Below are positions 36,001-48,052 of a stretch of 64,000 bases of DNA, one piece after another (positions within the stretch are counted from its first letter, which is position 1; every line of letters starts with the position of its first letter). The stretch is from Verticillium longisporum (lineage: Eukaryota; Ascomycota; Sordariomycetes; Glomerellales; Plectosphaerellaceae), in the NCBI GenBank assembly GCA_019188255.1, contig JAETXT010000007.1, positions 682,001-746,000 on the forward strand, read 5' to 3'. The translations under genes were made by a program, and so were the position numbers. The notes below the pieces were generated by a model. That model did no database searches. It was not told the origin of the DNA and saw nothing but the letters and a program-made list of their open reading frames with translations.

Positions 36001-36925
36001 ACGGCGAGGGGAACGTCGGTAAAGAAGCCGAGTCGTCCAAGGATTCATGTAGCAGCGACTGACTCTCCTCCTGGTGTTCGCTGACGGTGTTCTGACTCTC
36101 TTCTTGAAACTCCTGCTCTTGCGAATCGTCTTCCGGTGTCTTGTTCCTGCTTCGAGCATGCGCCTCCTCCAGCATGCGAACGGGCTTGATGCCGCGGGCC
36201 TTCAGAGCCTTGTTGTACTGTGCGCTCTCGATCATGTACGGATGCTCTTGTATAGGTTTTCTCGGACGCAATGAGCGCTCATAGCGCTGTGCGGCCGTGA
36301 CAGCAGCTGCTATGGCCGAGACGGTTTCGGGACTCGGGGGAGTCGAATGTTGACGACGGAGATGTTGCGTAGAAGCAGGAGGGGGGACCGGCTTTGCATG
36401 ATCTCGATCGAAGAGAAATTCGGGTGGAGGTTCAGTCAGCTCAACAAGTCCCGCTGATACATCGTCAGTCTCGAAGCCGAGGGGATCTGGGGAATCGCCG
36501 CGTGCGGAGACAACGACACGCGACGGCTTCGTAATTGCGGAAGCGGCAGCTCGGTACGGTGCTTCTGAGAACATATCGGCAAGCTCATCATCGTCCGGGG
36601 CTGAGGAGAGGGGAGACGACGCCGGCGGCATGGCCGTGTGCACTCGAGGCTGGGGAGTAGTTGGCCGGTCGGGCAAGGGCGCCACCACTTGAGCATCTCC
36701 GATCGGTGAGGATGCGGGAACATCCCATATGCTCTGGCTTGTGTTCTTAGCTTGGGACAGCAATCCGTGGGTCGGGACGGCCTGCGATGTCGGGGGAGCG
36801 GCTTCATTGTGTTGGTCCGAGTCGAAGGAATAGGTGAGTGTCGAATCGTGTGCCTGCCCACAGTTGTCGAAGTCTCCATCATCGTCCGAATCCGGGACCT
36901 CCCCTAGTTCCCTCCATGTGGCCAT
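30039..36925 (-). CDS. MUS7: Mus7/Mms22 family replication-repair protein, one frameshift
   Basis: Exons: 36925-32173, 32126-31957, 31903-31730, 31673-31527, 31479-30039; introns 46-56 nt, all GT-AG. About 2227 residues. Known members act in the nucleus with Mms1 and a Rtt101/Cul8-type cullin at stalled forks. Visible: the family start MATWRELGEVPDSDDDGDFD; a long disordered, Ser/Pro-rich N-terminal half with several basic KKxK patches and a 12-bp coding repeat; and a conserved helical C-terminal half beginning near GAHYSEHFEVFPLQRGVFFH. That half continues through MSFWDVTFPVLIKGEDKTGL and LVDNWGWYRCGGVIGTVFDF, and ends MQDELIGEAEEMMFL. One frame correction is needed in the last exon: the T-run 31189-31192 (A-run in the gene) has one extra base, after VIDTFTK; the other frame continues KSNTSDYAAALKAVMQRIQN. 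Confidence 0.9.
35461..35544 (-). repeat. 12-bp coding repeat in Mus7 (E-R-P-L x 7)
   Basis: Seven 12-bp units of GAGGACGCTCAA type encode (ERPL) repeats in the disordered N-terminal half; the units nearest 35461 differ slightly. Confidence 0.92.
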
Positions 36926-37570
36926 TGATCTCCGTGCTCATGTCGAGCAGACTTGCGATGTATTGCAGTGCATTGAGGGCCGGTGGACGTCGACTATGGT
37001 GGGTGGTGTGGTAACGCAGGACCCGGGAATGTGAATTGCAGGTCGAATGTCTAGGCCTGCCGGATGTATTCGATGTCGAAGTGGGGTACACATTCAGTAC
37101 CATATAGACCCCGGCCAAACTGGGCTAATCAGTGGCTACCTAACGTGAATTCTTTTGCATAGTTTGGCAGATAGATACCCTTTTACTTGAGTTGTGGTGG
37201 CGACGCGACAGGTGAGACGCGTCTTTTAGCGGGACGCGCCAGGTCCAAACCACTTAAGCTCTAGGTGTCCGTGCACCCGCAGTTCCCTCACCACGCGCCA
37301 CAACCGCGTACAGCACCGACGAGTTTGACCAAATGGGTTAATTGGAGTTGGCAAGGCGCTACGACCCTAGTGTCACATCTATTACATGCCGGAACGGCGA
37401 TGAGGCCTCTCTCTCTCTCTCTCTCGCTTTCCGTACAGGCGCTCAATTCAAGTAATATTAAAAGATACAGTTGGCACTGCCATCGCCTATAGTCCCCCTT
37501 GAAGGGATTCCGTCAACCATAACAAGCAACATACGTTTACAACCTGACAACCCCTTTTTTTTGTTCTACT
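36926..37570. other. Spacer between the Mus7 start and the Kgd1 stop
   Basis: About 640 bp holding the Mus7 promoter and Kgd1 3' end, with a (CT)n tract at 37404-37424. No other gene is seen. Confidence 0.7.
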
Positions 37571-40500
37571 TTACTCGCCCTTCAGCTTGTCCTGCTTGAC
37601 AGTGAAGGCCATCTCCAGGAACTCTTGCTCTTCCTTGGTGTGCAGGCCCTTGGTACCCGCTGCCACGGACGCGCTGGGGTTGCGGCCAGCGTACATGACG
37701 TGCTTGCGGTTGTGGTGCTCGGTCTGGTTGAGGAGCGTCTCGATGCGAGGCTGCGTGAAGCTCCACGCACCAGCGTTGAGCGGCTCTTCCTGGGCCCAGA
37801 CAATCGTCTCTGCGTTGGGGTACTGGTCAAGGTTCTCCTTGAGCTGCTGCCACGGGAAGGGGTTGAGCTGCTCAATACGCGTGAACGCCGTGTCGTCGAT
37901 CTTGTTGTCCGCGCGGTACTTATGCAGCGCAGCCCACACCTGACCCGTGCAGAGCACAACACGCTTGATCTCCTCGGGCTTCTTGATGGTGCCGGCCTCG
38001 TGCTCGGGGTCGGGGATAATCCACTGGAAGTGGGACTCGTCAACAAACTCCTCGATGTTGGACCGCGCCAGAGGGTGGCGGAGGAGCGACTTGGAGAAGA
38101 AGATGATGAGGGCTGAGGCAACACAGGTCAGCACAAGCAAGATATTGAGGGGGGGGAACAAAAGGGGTGGACCAAAAGGGGTGGACCAAAGGGGGTGGAC
38201 TGAAGGGACTTACGCTTGCGGAATTGCCTGTGCATCTGGCGACGAAGGGCGTGGAACAAGTTGGCAGGGGTCGTGAAGTAAGCGATCTGCATGTTGCAGT
38301 CCTGGTGCTGGCGCTCGAGCTTCTCGGGCGAGGGGAAGACACGAGGGTCCTCGTTGCAGAGCTGCAGGTAACGCTCCAAGCGTCCAGAGGAGTGCTCGGG
38401 ACCCTGACCGTCGTAACCGTGGGGCAGCGACATGACGAGGCCTGTCCTCTGCATCCACTTGACCTCACCGGAAGCGATGAACTGGTCAATGATGCACTGC
38501 GCGTTGTTGGCGAAGTCACCGAACTGGGCCTCCCACATGACGAGCGCGTTGGGAGACGAGAGAGAGTAACCGTATTCGAAGCCAAGGGCACCAAACTCAC
38601 TCAGAGACGAGTTGGCAATGACGAACTTGCCTTGGTCCTTGCTGATGTTCTGCAGAGGTGTGTAGGTGTCCTCAGTCTCCTGGTCGTGGAAGACGGCGTG
38701 ACGCTGCGAGAAGGTGCCACGCTCGACATCCTGACCGGACACGCGGACGTGGTGGCCCTCGGTGACGAGGGAACCAAAGGCGAGAGCCTCGGCCGTGGGG
38801 AAGTCAATGTTCTTGCCCTCAACCACAGACTTGGTCCTGTTGGAGAGGATACGCTTGAGGTTCCTGTGCACGTTGAAGCCCTCACTTGTGCTGCCAATAA
38901 CCTCACCAATGTGCTCGAGAGTCTTCTTGTCGACGCTGGTCGTGTTGTGCGGCAGAACCTCGGTGGCCAGCTCCTTGGGCGACTTGAAGCCGTTCCAGGC
39001 CGAAGTCGTCCACTCCTTGGAGGTGGGCTGGTATTCCTTGGACTTGGTGAAGCTCTCCTCGAGCATACCCCAGACCCACTGCTTGTGCTCTTCGACGTCT
39101 TCCTTGGTGAAGGTGCCGTCCTTGATGAGTTTGTCGACGTAGATGGCAATCTGAGACTTGTGCGACTGGATGCGCTTGTACATCAGGGGCTGCGTGAAGG
39201 AAGGCTGGTCAGTCTCGTTGTGGCCGTGCTTGCGGTGGCAGGCCAGGGCGGCGATGTCATCCTCCTGGAACTCGGCACGCCAATCGGCAGCCATCTGGCA
39301 GACGAAGTTGACGGCCTCGACGTCGTCGGCATTGACGTGGAAGACGGGGGCGTCGATAGCCTTGGCGATATCGGTACAGTAGGCGGTCGAGCGAGCGAAA
39401 CGGGGGTCGGTGGTGAAGCCGATCTGGTTGTTCACGACGAGGTGGATGGTGCCACCAGTAGAGAAGGCAGGGAGCGAGTGGAAGCCGAGGCACTCGTAGA
39501 CGACACCCTGGGCGGCGAAAGCGGCGTCACCGTGGAGCAGGACGCCCATGGCAGTGCGGTGGGCCTTTTCGTCGTTGTTGTAGTGCTGGATGGCGCGCGT
39601 CTTACCGAGAACGACGGGGTCCTCGGCCTCGAGATGGGAAGGGTTGGCCACAAGGGACAGCTGGACACGCTTGCCCGAGGGGGTGGGGCGCTCAAAGTTC
39701 ATGCCAAGATGGTACTTGACATCGCCAGATCCCTCATCCTCGGCACCGGCAGTACCAGCGAACTCGGAGAAGATGGACTCGTTGGGTTTCCTGACGACGT
39801 TGCTGAGAACGTTGAGACGGCCACGGTGCGGCATGCCAATGACAATGTCCTTGACGCCGTAGTCGACACTGCGATCGATCAGAGCCTTCATACCGGGGAC
39901 CAGGGTCTCGCAACCCTCGAGGCCGAAACGCTTGTCGTTGGGGTACTTTGTGGACAGGAAGGACTCGAAGCTCGAACTCCAGATAAGGCGGTCGAGGATG
40001 CGGCGCTTCTCGTCAATGCTGTACTTGAAGGGCTGGGGCACCTCGAGGCGCTCGCGCAGCCAGTCGCACTTCTCACGATCAGGAATGTGGATGAACTCAA
40101 TTCCATAGGATCCGCAGTAGATGCGCTCGCAGGCGTCAATGATCTCGCGCAGCGTCATCTTCTCGCGGCCCTCACGCTTGAAGCGAGGCAGGATGCCGGG
40201 GCCAAGGGAGTATTCGGTGTCGAGGTCCTTTTCGGTGAACTGGTAGTGCTCGAGGGTGAGCTCCTTGGGCTTGATGTTACCAAAGCCCTTCTGCTCGTTG
40301 CGAATACCGAGGGGATCGATGTTGGCCTTGTTGTGGCCGCGAGCCTGGTAGGCGCGGACGAGGAGCTGGACCTTCAGGTGGTTCGCCACCTCGGTGCCCT
40401 CAGCGCTGCCGGCGGCGAGGCGAGGACGCCTCCCGTGGCGCCGGGCACGAGAGAAGGCGGCGGGGTGAAGGCCTGGGAGATGGGCATGTCGCCAGACTCC

Positions 40501-40813
40501 ATGTTGCGGAAGTAGACCTGCCATGAGACGTGGACGCTCTTGGGATCCTCCTTCCACTGCATGTACATCTCGTCAATGTAGTTGGCGGTGTTTCCGGAGA
40601 GGAAGTTATCATTGGGATCGGGAGCATTGTCGGTGGCGCTGGCGTAATGCCTCCTCGCGGTCAAGCTCAAGGGTCGGCGGCTTGCGGCCAGAGTCTGTGT
40701 CGCGGCGGTACGCGGCGTGGTAGGGAGGGTCGAGAAGCGACGGGATGAAGGGCCGCGCACCGGGAGCTCTGAAGCACCCGAGTGCTGGCTTTGCTCAGCG
40801 AGCTGCGCAGCAT
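37571..40813 (-). CDS. KGD1: 2-oxoglutarate dehydrogenase E1, two frameshifts near the start
   Basis: Exon 1 is 40813-38214, intron 38113-38213 (101 nt), exon 2 is 38112-37571; 1047 residues after correction, the usual length for the family. The thiamine-diphosphate enzyme oxidatively decarboxylates 2-oxoglutarate in the TCA cycle in the matrix. Visible: presequence [134 protein letters not shown]; and [15 protein letters not shown]. Two places need one extra base: the G-run 40742-40744 (between ...CAALHP and RRFSTLP) and GG at 40424-40425 ([15 protein letters not shown]). The intron junction gives [17 protein letters not shown]. The intron itself contains three near-copies of a 13-14 bp GGTGGACC-type unit. 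The 782-codon open frame on the opposite strand is a codon-bias shadow. Confidence 0.95.
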
Positions 40814-42135
40814 GATGGCGGAGCAGATCGAACAAGGAGAAAAGGAGAGGGGGCGGGGTCGATGTCCCGGAAGGTGATAACGATGGGTTTGTCTAAAGGA
40901 GGGAAAAGGAGGCAGAGATCAGAAGGGCGACGACGTAGTAGATACTGGACAGGGCTCTAAAAGTGAGCCTGGAAAGCCTGGTCAGTAGCAGACCTGGAGA
41001 CCTGGCCGGTTCTTGCCGTCACAGCAGAGCTCGTCGGCAAAACCGAGCGGGCTACCGGCAGCAGAGGCAACTGGCCATTCAGAGCCCTCCGAGTTCCATG
41101 GCACCCGAAACAAGTCGCGCTAGGGGGAGGAAGGAGAGGGCGAGTGTCGCGCACAGTGTATCCATTCTCGTTTCGGTTTGTCGCATGAGCTTCAGCTTGG
41201 GCCTGTCTCGCTCTCTTTTTCGTCCTGTGCTCTGCCCTGACTGTTCCTGATGATCTATCTGGTGGGACGTCTTGCTGTGCTATTATTACAATCTCTGGCT
41301 TGGCCCCGGAGACGCCATGTGAGATGCCGCATCTTGTGTTTTGTTTCCAGATGAAAATCATTCGCGTCGTACCCATGAAGTGAACACTGTGACATCCCTT
41401 GTTCTTCACGGAGGCATGACCACTCGGTATTTGACCGACGCAAATCATAGGTAGGATTCGGTCATATTAGGTACACAGTTTGATTTGAAGCCTGCTGGTG
41501 CTGGGGCTGGCGCACAGTCTGCCTCCTATTCCTCTGCACGGTTCTCCTGCCCATTGAACTCTCGGCGTTGGCTGGTAGACCCCGACTGCCCCGTACGACT
41601 GCCCCGTAAACACAAATGACCATCCCTCGCCTGCCAAAAAATGTGTGGCAGCTGAGTGTGGCTGGTGCCAAAGCAAGCCACTACGACCTGCCGTCTCGTC
41701 ATCACGCAGAAGCTCACTGGTGGTCGTCACAACCATCTTATCCACCAACGAGTGACAAGCCTCGAGAACGACTGAATGGATGCCTAGGCAGCTCACCCAA
41801 CTTGCCTCGCTCATGACTAGGTAGTGGTCTACGTCCATAAAGCCCCGAGAGAGACTGCCACATATACTGCCGTTTCTTGGTCGTTGCGAGTTCTTCTCTC
41901 TCTCTCTTGGGTTCTGCCTCGCACAGTCGTGCAGATTCATCCGCTGGGGAGGAAAGCGTAGGCAGGCCAAGCCGTCTCCATTTCCAACACCCCAGCAACT
42001 GAGGCACACGGTCCGTTCCACCTGCCATCCTCATAACTATCGAGTCGGGTCATGAGCTCTGGAATTCTCGATACGACATAGTTCATTGCTCTACCACCTA
42101 CCTTACCTTTTAGGTAGTCCAGCAAGTAAGGAACC
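40814..42135. other. Divergent promoter region between KGD1 and TFB1
   Basis: About 1.3 kb without a recognised gene; a pyrimidine-rich region at 41890-41910 and a TACCTTACCTTTTAGGTAG near 42101-42119 lie before the TFB1 start. Confidence 0.65.
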
Positions 42136-44176
42136 ATGGCCGTGCCTTCTGGTCGGGCAGCCTTCAAGAAGAAGGATGGCGTCTTGACTCTGTCTGCTGA
42201 TCAGATGCACGTCACCTGGACACCATGGCCCGGCACCGGCACACCCACCGTGTCTCTGCCTCTCCCCAACATCGCAAGTAAGTCACATGTGGTGGACAAA
42301 TGCCATCTACGGCCTGCTGTGCCTCCAGGTTGGTCGCCCGCTTCGCCGCTGACACGTTGACAGACTTGCAACAGACCCCAGATACCGCGGCTAAGGTCAT
42401 GCTGCGGATTATAGAAAAGGCACCAGATGCGACTGAACAGACACCATACTCATTCCACTTTACGTCTCCAGATGCGCGCGCCGAGGCCAATGCCGTGAAA
42501 GATGTCCTGTCCAAATTATTGCAGGACCTGCGATCAGGTGACCCAAACCTACCGAAGCTGGCTTCGTCCACGGGCACGCCCAACGCTAATGGCGAGGGCA
42601 ACGGCGGCGTCTCTGCCTCCATGGCCTTTGCGAGCTCGGTCAACTCAAAGCCAGCCCCGCCACGCTGGTTCGACGACGGCCAGCTCAAGAGCGACATTGA
42701 ACTTCAACAGTCTCTGATGAAGGCGGACCGCAATCTCTACCAGACATATGTTGATGCCCGCGCCACCAAGCCAGATTCCATCTCTGATGCGGCTTTCAAC
42801 TCCCAATTCTGGTCCACACGCACAAATCTGCTGCGAGCCCACGCTATCGAGATGAACCAGAAGAGGGGCTCCTACAACGTCTTGTCAACCATTAAGCCAC
42901 GGACAGAGGGTGAGGAGCTCAAGCTGAACATCAGCGTCGAGCAGGTGCAGCTCATTTTCAGCCAACACCCACTCATCAAGCGTCTCTACAATGAAAACGT
43001 ACCCAAGATCACCGAGGCCGAGTTCTGGTCACGCTTCTTCCTCAGCAAGCTGTCACGAACCCTGAGGGGTGACAAGGTGCAGGACGAGAAAAAGGAGGGC
43101 ATCGTCCGAGACCCCCTTTTTGATAACCATGATGAGAGCGAAAACACACTGGGCTTTCAAAGCAGAATCATGGCGCAAAGCGTGCCGAATATCATCAACG
43201 TCGAAGCCAATGAAGAGAACCAAGGTGGTTTTCGAAGCGGCAACCAGGCCGACTTTGAGATGCGGCCCAGAAAGAACGTTCTCATCGTCAAGACGCTCAA
43301 TAGTTTGAGCGAAAAGATCATGGCAAACGTTGCCCCATCCGACATTGAGGCAGAGCAGACGAACGGGGACGAAGATGCTACTTTCGGCCAGCTGGCGCTG
43401 CGAGACTTGCAAGGCGATGTCGAGGAACAGCGCGTGATTCTCAACGTCAAGGAGCAGAGCCGCTTCTTCTCCAAGCACGAGGACACGCAATCTGCGAATG
43501 CTCGCATCTTTTCCAGGCAGGTTGCCGCCGACGTCTTGTCCAGCGTCCGTCGCGAGTTGCGTCTTATGGCGACGGACAATTCTGGCGCACTAGACCTGCA
43601 CGCTGGCATCAGCGTTGATGATCAAAGTGACAGCGACGAAGAAACACGAAAGCCCCCGCGCGTCGGTTCCCGAGCAACGAGAAAGTTGGCCGAAGACGAT
43701 GTAATGGCCGGCGTCAAACGGCGGCGCATGGAAAAGTACGGCACCGGCTCAGACGCCACTGACCTGATGGGACTGCAGCCTGAGCTTGCTGAGCGCTGCC
43801 AGTTGACGCATGCCACGACGGTGGAATTCCTACACCAGTTCTGGACCGCTTTTCTCTCCGGTGATCCAGACCGAGCCGCAGAGCTGCAGTATTTGGTCGA
43901 GTCACTAAAGCGGTCCGAGGAACGCATCCATGCCGTGGCGGGCGACGCCGAGAAGGCCAGGAAAGCACTCATCGAAGCCAAGACGGCGGAGATTCAGGCG
44001 AAGTACCAGAGGACGCGCATCAAAGACAAGAGCTGGCACCCTAAACATGTCAAGGGCGGCCAGAAAGCTGTCTTCCAGATGATGCAGCCCATCACCGATG
44101 CCCTGAAAAGGCACAGGCTGACTACCAGCGTGCTCTGGCTGCAGAAGGTGTACAGGCCACGACCGAAAACCAATAG
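42136..44176 (+). CDS. TFB1: TFIIH core subunit Tfb1 (p62), one frameshift near the end
   Basis: Exon 1 is 42136-42277, intron 42278-42363 (86 nt), exon 2 is 42364-44176; 651 residues after correction. Tfb1 is a core subunit of TFIIH, acting in RNA polymerase II initiation and nucleotide excision repair in the nucleus. Visible: an N-terminal PH-like domain (SGRAAFKKKDGVLTLSADQ; KVMLRIIEKA); the first BSD-like region (DAAFNSQFWSTRTNLLRAHA); and the second (EAEFWSRFFLSKLSRTLRGD). Also seen are RDPLFDNHDESE, FLHQFWTAFLSGDPDRAAEL and VFQMMQPITDALKR. At 44110-44111 one G is missing. The next frame gives the family-like tail AQADYQRALAAEGVQATTEN-Q and TAG at 44174-44176. Read literally, the protein gains about 50 meaningless residues and stops at 44327. 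Confidence 0.92.
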
Positions 44177-44527
44177 ATGGGCTGGCCAGGGCGCAGCCGG
44201 GCCGCTTGTTCGCGCATGTTGTAACATAGAAATATCAGCCGGAGTTTATAGAGGCGATGCACAGGGAGATCACAGGAAGTCAGTCTGTGCTGTTAATCGA
44301 GAGCCAGGCATATTGTGTAAGGGATAAATTCTACAACTTTCATCATTTCAAAAATCAGGATTGAGCCACATGGCTTTCAGAGCTCAGCAGCGTTTGCAGT
44401 ACTTGACTAACCCATCCCCTTCTATTTGGCTTCCATCAATCGACAATATGGTGGTACAGGGACGTACAGAAGCGTAATCGTACAAAATGTAAAAGTCTAT
44501 CGATACAGCCATCGTCCAGTTTGCTGC
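44177..44527. other. Convergent 3' spacer between TFB1 and the AAA ATPase gene
   Basis: About 350 bp without coding signal once the TFB1 stop is placed at 44176. Confidence 0.7.
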
Positions 44528-47500
44528 CTATGCAGGCACAGCTGGCCGCACGCGGGCATCCTCTGCGTCGGTCGGGGTTGGCATAATACCAAAGCCCATT
44601 GTCTTGGGCTTGCGGTTGCGACTCCGCTGGTCGCCGTACTTTTGATCAAACTTCCTGATGGACTTGAGGCTGTCCATATCCTCACTGATGCTGGCAGCAA
44701 TCTCCCCGGACGCCTTGTCAAAGTGGCGCTTGAGCAGCGTTCGTCGCTCAGGGTAAACATACGGCTCTGAACCCGTATGCAGGGCAGCCTGTTCGAGCTC
44801 TTCCTGCACAGCGGCCATGGCGGCGGCGACAGTCAGGTTCTTCAGATCGGAGCCAGAGTAGAGGACAGTACGACGGGCGATGTCTTCAATGGACACCGAG
44901 GCATCGAGCTGCTCGCCCTTGAGCAGAATACGCAGGATGGATTCGCGGTCTTCTTGGAGGGTAGATCAACCAGGATCTTGCGGGGCAGACGCCGGAGCAC
45001 GGCATCGTCGAGATCGAAAGGCCGGTTGGTCGCGACCATGATGAACGCTTTCGTGTCGCTCATGCCATCCCACTCCCGGAGGAACTGGTTGATCGTCTCG
45101 CGATGCGAGGGTCGCGACCTCGACTGCCCGCGGGCGGCGAAGAGCGCGTCGGCTTCGTCGATGAACATGACGAGGGGGCTCAGCTTCTTGGCAAGGGAGA
45201 AGAGAGCGCGGACATTCTTCTCGCTCTGTCCGACGTACATATCGTTGATGCTGGCGCCGCTGACCTCGAGCATGCTGGCACCACTTTCCTTGGCGACAGC
45301 CTTGGCCAGTAGAGTCTTGCCCGTGCCTGGCGGGCCGTACAAGAGACAGCCGGGAAGCCTGTCATTGGCAAGAACGCCGTACGCGAAGGCCTCGGGCCGG
45401 ACGAGCGAGAGCGACGTGAGGAGTTTGAGGGCAGATATGGTGGCCGGTGGCGCGTGAACGTCGGCGAAGGTGGTCCGGATCTCTTTCACGTCGACAAGAA
45501 CCGTCAAAAGCATCTTCACTACCTCGTTATACTTGTTGCCGCCCACCTGGACACGCTCGGGCTCGGCCTTTTGCTGGGTTGTTGTTCGTGACGAAGAAGA
45601 AGTCTCCTTTTCCTCGTCAGCTTTGTTACTGGCATGGACAATGTTGGCGCTGTGTGACCCGATGACGTCCAAAAAAATCTGCAGCGCTGTCTTGGTACTG
45701 GGTTGGTTAAGCTTCAAGCCGTGGAACAGCCGAGCGATATGATACACGTCCGGGCCAGAGAGTACTGAGGTGGTGAAGCTGGGAGGAAAGGCTGAGAGAT
45801 CAATGTCAATACCGTCCGGGGTTTGGCTTAGTCTGTGTGCTGAGTTGAGGCTGGAAAGTAAGGTAGAGAAGTGTTCGCTTTCGGACTCGAAGTCGCCGTT
45901 CATCGATCGCGACACTGCTAGAACGTTTCGCAGATTCTCCTGCACAAAGTCCATCGCTTCACGGCGCTCCTTCTTAGCTTGCCAGTCCGGAATCCGCTGG
46001 TGTTGCAGAGGGAACGTGATGAGACATTCTTCAGCAGCGATCTCCCCCAGCGTAGACACGTACTGCTCCGAGGGGTCCTCGTTTGCTGACGTGCCGACGA
46101 GGGCAACGCGCTTTCCGTCTCGCCACAATCCGTCCACGATACTGCGGAGTCGTCCCAGAAGCAGGGCGCCCTCGAGTGTCATAGTAAGCTCAACATAGTT
46201 GTCCACATGAATAATGAGTGGCTGTTGAGCCTCGGTTGACTTGGCGATGGCTGCTTGGACCATATGATCCAACGCAGCGTTGATCTTGAGATTTTCCCAT
46301 CGATCGACAGAAGGCAGCACGTAGTCTTTGGCGCCTTCCTTGATTTTCTGGAGCTCTTCCTCGAGGGGGCTCTTGTAAGCGCTGCCAGAGCCATGTTGAC
46401 GGATGTTCACCCACGCAGCCTCGATATCCCCTGACATTTCATCGTCGACGGAGAGAGTCGAAGTTTCTGCTCCCTTTGCCAGTCTTCCATTCATCTCGGC
46501 TGTCCTATACGCAAGCATTGACATGGAGCCTTTATAATAGGCAGAATCCTGGCCAAGATATCCTCCAACCAGCGCAGCGAGGTCCTGAGCGTCGATTCGA
46601 ATGAGGTTGGCGTCAACCTGTGCCGCAACACGCTTGAGGAGCCTCTGAGAGGGGTACGTGCCGTTGTAGTTGGGTATGTTAACCACCACCAGCGGTCTCT
46701 TCAGCTCCCGGCGCACCCAGTTTTCGTCGGGTCGTAGGTGTAGCTCGGCGCGTACAGCCGAAGCCAACTCTCCTAGCAGTTTGTTGTCATATATCCGAGA
46801 TCCGTGCTCTTCAAGGCTTGGTGGAAGTTTTTCGGTGACCACCGGAGGTTCGTTTTCGGCACTGGCCTCCTCTTGGCTGCCGATTCGTCGGATATGGTCG
46901 TCGATACGCGCTCGCAAGAAGTCGTCGTCACTGGCAACCTTTTTGCGCTTGTCCTTGGAGAGAAGCTTGTGTCGTGGAATGTCAACCTTCCTCTCGGGTG
47001 ACAGAATGATCGAGACGATATCGGACGTCGATTTGGCCTCCAGAAAGGCGATCGAGAGATCTTTTGGAAACTCGGACTCGGAGGATGGTCGCATGAATGC
47101 AGGTGACCACATGTCTCCCAGGCATTGGTCTAGCCATTGCGCCGTCTCGCCGAGGACTCCAATGCGCCTGGAGACAGCCTCGAGGTCATTACCAGACAGC
47201 AGGCCAGCCTGGGCAGTGCGTAGGACGCTCTCGTCAAACGAAGCCTGGTCGAGAACCACCTCCAGATCATGCCACAGCCAGTCGTGCCATTGGGCACCCA
47301 CATAGCCTCTATGCCAGATCGGATCCGCAGCAAGAATACGCAAGCGTTCTGCGGGGTCGAAGACGGATATGTTGGAATCTAGAAAGCTTTGGGGCAGCTT
47401 GATGGGAGGGAAGTCATCAACAACCCTGGCCCGATGTGGCCGCTGTCGGCCAGAGGAAAAAACACTGCCGCGCACACGACGTATCGGTGACTCGACAGGA

Positions 47501-47718
47501 GGTTCCGTCACGGCATTGTTCTGTTTACGACTGGTGCTGGGCTGGTCTCCGTCACCCTTCCCCGGTTGGCGTCCATTGTCAGCGGCGGGAGGGTTTTCGG
47601 GGGTATCGGCGCGGAATCGATGCGAAGTCTGGAAGCAACGGCGTGTGGACACTGCAGACAGGGTCGCGCGGGCTGCCACCGACGACGAGGAGAGGGCGCG
47701 AGGCCCTTTGGCATGCAT
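44528..47718 (-). CDS. Mitochondrial AAA ATPase with Msp1/ATAD1-like C-terminal domain, one frameshift
   Basis: Single exon of 1063 codons after one base is added. The N-terminus (MHAKGPRALSSSSVAARATL, then RRCFQTSHRFR) is Arg/Ser-rich without acids, as in mitochondrial presequences. A long middle region (about residues 40-770) is conserved-looking but has no motif I can name beyond a P-loop-like fold hint (LVVVNIPNYNGTYPSQRLLK). The C-terminal AAA domain has Walker A G-P-P-G-T-G-K-T, VSGASINDMYVGQSEKNVRA, Walker B MFIDEADALFAARG and REWDGMSDTKAFIMVATNRP, closest in pattern to the Msp1/ATAD1 group, which extracts membrane proteins. Function is inferred from the domain only. TT at 44955-44956 (A-run in the gene) is one base short; the next frame continues EDRESILRILLKGEQLDASV, VSIEDIARRTVLYSGSDLKN and stops with TAG at 44528. 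Confidence 0.85.
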
Positions 47719-48052
47719 TCGGAGAGTATCGAGGGTCTTGCGACCGCACCGTGCCGTGTTGACTCAAGATGGTCTTCAAACGAAGATTTGCGATGACTTT
47801 CCAGTTCACGCTGTTCGCGACGGCACAATTTCGGTAAAGCTCTCACCGAATCTGACCGAGCGTCCAGATGCCTAGCTACAGACGAGTTGATTCGGCCTAC
47901 AGAGAGAAAAGAAGAGAGAGACGCTGATAACAAACAAGTCAGTCCGATCAGCTATCTATTCTCTAACAGCTGTCAGAATGAATTTTTTTTTATTGCCCTT
48001 TGGGCTACATGGCTGGTATATGCTACTCTGAGGCGCCTTAAAGGGAACCACC
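47719..48052. other. Spacer between the AAA ATPase start and the Cia1 stop
   Basis: About 330 bp holding the AAA gene promoter and the Cia1 3' end; nothing else seen. Confidence 0.7.

Noticed and set aside
38167..40515. 782-codon open frame on the plus strand
   Set aside because: It is exactly antisense to KGD1, whose protein is highly conserved; the frame is kept open by GC-rich third positions.
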